From an uncultured Muribaculaceae bacterium (lineage in GTDB: Bacteria; Bacteroidota; Bacteroidia; Bacteroidales; Muribaculaceae), in the NCBI GenBank assembly GCA_910586995.1, contig CAJUKZ010000002.1:413682-477681 (forward strand): DNA of 64,000 nucleotides, read 5' to 3'. Made by a program: the position numbers and the translations under genes. Every line of letters begins with the position of its first letter. Position 1 is the stretch's first letter. The notes under the pieces are model-generated. The model was not told the origin of the DNA. It searched no databases and saw only the letters and a program-made list of their open reading frames with translations. This document shows, one piece after another, positions 61,527-64,000 of this stretch.

Positions 61527-62048
61527 ATGCCCAATTATCCCACCTTAGACCAACTTCACGATACTCTTTCGCACAAGGATAAAATCCGCATACTGTTCGT
61601 ATGCCTTGGCAACATATGCCGATCTCCTGCAGCAGAAGGTGTGTTGGAGGCTATTGTAAACGAAGCCGGAGAAGCCGGACGCTGGGAGATAGACTCGGCG
61701 GGGACAGGAAACTATCATATCGGACAATTGCCAGACAAACGCATGCGCGTACATGCCTCGCGCCGCGGGATAGAACTGACACACCACTGCCGTCAGGTAC
61801 GTGCAACGGACTTCGACGACTTCGACCTGATCATCCCTATGGACGGATCAAATGAGCAAAATCTTCGCAGGCTTGCTGCTACCGAACAGCAGGAGTCGAA
61901 AATTATCCCTATGGCACAGTTCATAGACATGGCTCTGCGCTATGATTATGTCCCTGATCCATACTACGAAGGAGCGGAAGGCTTCGAACTCGTGCTCGAT
62001 CTTCTGCAGAACGGATGCGCAAGGCTATTCGACACACTCAGGCGATAG
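61527..62048 (+). CDS. Low-molecular-weight protein tyrosine phosphatase
   Basis: A 173-residue enzyme. The P-loop CLGNICRS (C-x5-R) near residue 26 and the general-acid loop VPDPYYEGAEGFELVLDLL near 145 are intact, so activity is expected. It has an N-terminal extension of about 20 residues. These enzymes often control capsule or other tyrosine kinases, but none is in the window. Confidence 0.93.
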   Translation: MPNYPTLDQLHDTLSHKDKIRILFVCLGNICRSPAAEGVLEAIVNEAGEAGRWEIDSAGTGNYHIGQLPDKRMRVHASRRGIELTHHCRQVRATDFDDFDLIIPMDGSNEQNLRRLAATEQQESKIIPMAQFIDMALRYDYVPDPYYEGAEGFELVLDLLQNGCARLFDTLRR

Positions 62049-62063
62049 AGTCCCTGGACCAGA

Positions 62064-63731
62064 TCATTTTTTACGCAGGATAGAATCATAACGTCCCGGA
62101 GTGGTCAGCACATTCAATGCTGAGTCCACGGCAATGTCATGCCTCAGGCGCTGCACTGTCTCACCGGCATCATTGTAATAACGTCCGGCAATCTCCATTC
62201 CGAGAATCTCCTCTATATCCTGTCGGTTCAAGTCAAGATCCTTATTCAGATCATGCTTCAGCATAGCTGCAAGCACATCGAATTGCGCCGCTACGGAATC
62301 ATTCATATATCCTTCCACTTTGGCAACCTCGCGCAGCGCATCGAGTCCGCTCTCGCAATACTTGTCGTATTTGAAACGGTCGGGATCTATGAACTTCTTG
62401 AAATCCTCGAATATGGAGTCTGTGATCACAAACTCATTCATAGGTGCAATCGTATCGTTCATGGCCGCGAATCTGTTGGCATAGTCAAAGCTCCACAGAT
62501 CGCTGACAATATTATACGTCAGCCTGTTTCCCTCAGGGTAGACAACTGTGACATCAGGTGTTATGCCTCCACCATCACGCACTATACGACCACCTGCCGT
62601 CTTGAACTCACGGGTCAGGCTGTCTGGAATACGCGCCACAGATCCGTCGGCATTTCGATGCGAATAATCTATAGCCTGGATCAAACGGCCGCTCGGTATA
62701 TAATATTTCGCAAAAGTCACTTTCAATAGACCGTTGTATGGCAGAGGACGCGTATTCTGGACAAGGCCTTTGCCAAACGAACGAGTACCCACGATCACTG
62801 CCCTGTCAAGATCCTGAAGCGAACCGGCTACAATCTCCGAGCTTGAAGCCGTATTTCCATTTACCAATACCACCAAAGGAATCTTCGTGTCAATAGGCTG
62901 ACGTGTGGTCTTGAATACTTTCTCCTGGGATGTCTCGCGTCCTCTGTAGCGCACTACCTCCGTACCCTTGGGGACAAAGATACCGGCAATATCGACGGCT
63001 GCATCCAACAGGCCACCTCCATTATCTCTAAGATCCAATACTATAGATTTCACTCTCGGATCTTTCTTCAGTTCAGTTACGGCATCGCTCACAAGACCGG
63101 CCGACTTCTCGTTGAAAGTTGCCAGATAGATATAGCCTGTTCCGTCTCCTACCACGCCATAATAAGGCATCGTGTTCACCGGTATATTCGCTCTGACTAT
63201 ATCAAACGTCAGCACTGAGTCAGCTCCGACATAAGGACGATGCACAAGCACACTTACCGAAGTTCCCGGCTGCCCCTTCAGACGCTTGCTCACCTCCGGA
63301 GTCGTCATACCAAGCACAGTATCACCGTCCACTGCAACGATAAGGTCGCCAGGTTTCAAACCGGCTCTTTGCGCCGGAGAGCCCTGCTGAGGATCGGAAA
63401 TATACACATTACCATTTCGCTGAAGAATCACAGATCCAATACCGGCATACTCTCCCGACGCGATCGTCTGAAAATCCTCACGATCCGTCTCAGATATATA
63501 CTCCGTATAAGGATCTATTTGATTCAGCATAGCCGATATAGCCGTGTTCATCGACTTGTCGGCATCAATCGAATCTACATAATTAGTCTGCAATTCGCGA
63601 TATATCGAGTTGAATATATCAAGATTTCTGCTTATAGCACTTTTTCTGCTGGCCGTGTCAGCCAATACATCCGAGGATATCAGACAGAACGCCGCAGCAG
63701 CTGCCGCTATTGGATATAATATTTTCTTCAT
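62064..63731 (-). CDS. S41 family C-terminal processing protease
   Basis: A 555-residue exported protease. The signal peptide ends near SSDVLA. A PDZ domain (about 85-165; GLKPGDLIVAVDGDTV) precedes the S41 core. The catalytic Ser lies in NTASSSEIVAG near 297, and the Lys in GTRSFGKGLVQ near 321. The C-terminal 150 or so residues are a helical extension common in Bacteroidetes CtpA-like enzymes. It would trim or degrade periplasmic proteins. Its promoter reaches into the 74-bp repeat array. Confidence 0.93.
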   Translation of the reverse strand: MKKILYPIAAAAAAFCLISSDVLADTASRKSAISRNLDIFNSIYRELQTNYVDSIDADKSMNTAISAMLNQIDPYTEYISETDREDFQTIASGEYAGIGSVILQRNGNVYISDPQQGSPAQRAGLKPGDLIVAVDGDTVLGMTTPEVSKRLKGQPGTSVSVLVHRPYVGADSVLTFDIVRANIPVNTMPYYGVVGDGTGYIYLATFNEKSAGLVSDAVTELKKDPRVKSIVLDLRDNGGGLLDAAVDIAGIFVPKGTEVVRYRGRETSQEKVFKTTRQPIDTKIPLVVLVNGNTASSSEIVAGSLQDLDRAVIVGTRSFGKGLVQNTRPLPYNGLLKVTFAKYYIPSGRLIQAIDYSHRNADGSVARIPDSLTREFKTAGGRIVRDGGGITPDVTVVYPEGNRLTYNIVSDLWSFDYANRFAAMNDTIAPMNEFVITDSIFEDFKKFIDPDRFKYDKYCESGLDALREVAKVEGYMNDSVAAQFDVLAAMLKHDLNKDLDLNRQDIEEILGMEIAGRYYNDAGETVQRLRHDIAVDSALNVLTTPGRYDSILRKK

Positions 63732-63761
63732 TTTCTGTTATCGTTACAAATATGTATGATA

Positions 63762-63793
63762 CAAATATACGAATAAGTTGAATGTAATACCAA
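63762..63793 (-). promoter_or_regulatory. Promoter of the S41 protease gene, touching the repeat array
   Basis: On the minus strand, TTG (63791-63793, within TTTGG) and TATATTTG (63762-63769) are 21 bases apart. The -33 box lies inside the first 74-bp repeat. Confidence 0.6.
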
Positions 63794-64000
63794 ATTCATT
63801 TAGGCATTACCGAACGTGAGTATCTAAGACGTAGTCAAAGATACGATTAAGTTGAGCGTAATGCCAAATTTATTTGAGCATTACCGAACGTGAGTATCTA
63901 AGACGTAGTCAAAGATACGATTAAGTTGAGCGTAATGTCAAATTTATTTAGGCATTACCGAACGTGAGTATCTAAGACGTAGTCAAAGATACGATTAAGT
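63770..64000. repeat. 74-bp tandem repeat array, cut by the window end
   Basis: Full units begin at 63770, 63844 and 63918, and a fourth begins at 63992. The second and third are nearly identical; the first differs at several positions. Each unit holds two dyads: one like TAATGC...GCATTA (63859-63883 in unit 2) and one like TATCT...AGATA that contains GACGTAGTC. There are no unique spacers, so it is not a CRISPR array. No ORF is apparent in it. Confidence 0.92.

Noticed and set aside
63770..64000. CRISPR array
   Set aside because: The whole 74-bp unit repeats, with no unique spacers between short repeats, and no cas gene is present.

Overview
The window is chromosomal DNA of a Bacteroidales bacterium, most likely a gut Muribaculaceae (S24-7 group). 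The phylum is supported by many Bacteroidetes-type promoters (TAnnTTTG at -7, with a TTG/TTTG about 19-22 bases upstream) lying close to start codons, by the scarcity of Shine-Dalgarno sequences, by typical neighbourhoods (pdxJ-exbB-exbD-tonB; yceD-rpmF-fabH-era-der; topA-rluA-acyltransferase-sigma54 activator-lptE-TPR-secG), and by BspA-type surface proteins and sorting-domain-like C-termini. The family-level call is inference.

Layout. 1-4015 (minus): a cut-off membrane protein, an ECF sigma factor, ligA and a TrmH/SpoU methyltransferase. 4167-10170 (plus): a heavy-metal RND efflux operon (Cys/His-rich lipoprotein, His-rich adaptor, CzcA/CusA pump, TolC-like channel) behind a promoter with three TTGCAA boxes. 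10240-11901: an AspT/YidE-type transporter. 12013-14137: a eukaryotic-like kinase with a membrane anchor and a duplicated outer domain, convergent with a small regulator-like gene. 14197-18276: a dyad-rich promoter region, a strongly structured non-coding RNA candidate, an unknown 133-residue protein and a large BspA-like LRR surface protein. 18546-21574: a two-gene ParB-HTH-AAA ATPase / TOPRIM-like module that looks like an uncharacterised defence or DNA-transaction system, followed by an antitoxin remnant. 21958-28721: DUF2795 protein, cobalamin adenosyltransferase, a three-gene sugar cassette (cytidylyltransferase, Gfo/Idh/MocA, SDR), mutS and slyD.

28835-34016 (minus): pnp, then pdxJ-exbB-exbD-tonB-like. 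34132-43072 (plus): a shortened ACT-like protein, nadK, a YgjP-like metalloprotease, a secreted endonuclease I with a probable sorting tail, and yceD-rpmF-fabH-era-der. 43161-52400 (minus): a PD-(D/E)XK nuclease overlapping a U32 peptidase gene, and a compact envelope/translation operon from topA down to secG. 52581-56219 (minus): a GH5 glycosidase, a small conserved-looking protein and an exported HD-GYP-type protein. 56466-63731: AI-2E family protein, a second ECF sigma factor, an orphan HsdR-N-like nuclease domain, an AraC regulator with a roughly 390-base leader, glycerate kinase, LMW tyrosine phosphatase and an S41 protease. The window ends inside an array of 74-bp tandem repeats.

Most of the window is core genome. 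The accessory-looking parts are 12-22 kb (kinase, ncRNA, BspA protein, ParB/AAA-TOPRIM pair) and the repeat array at the right edge. The ParB/AAA-TOPRIM pair and the ncRNA candidate are the best leads for something undescribed. No tRNA, rRNA, CRISPR array, intact insertion sequence or prophage was seen.
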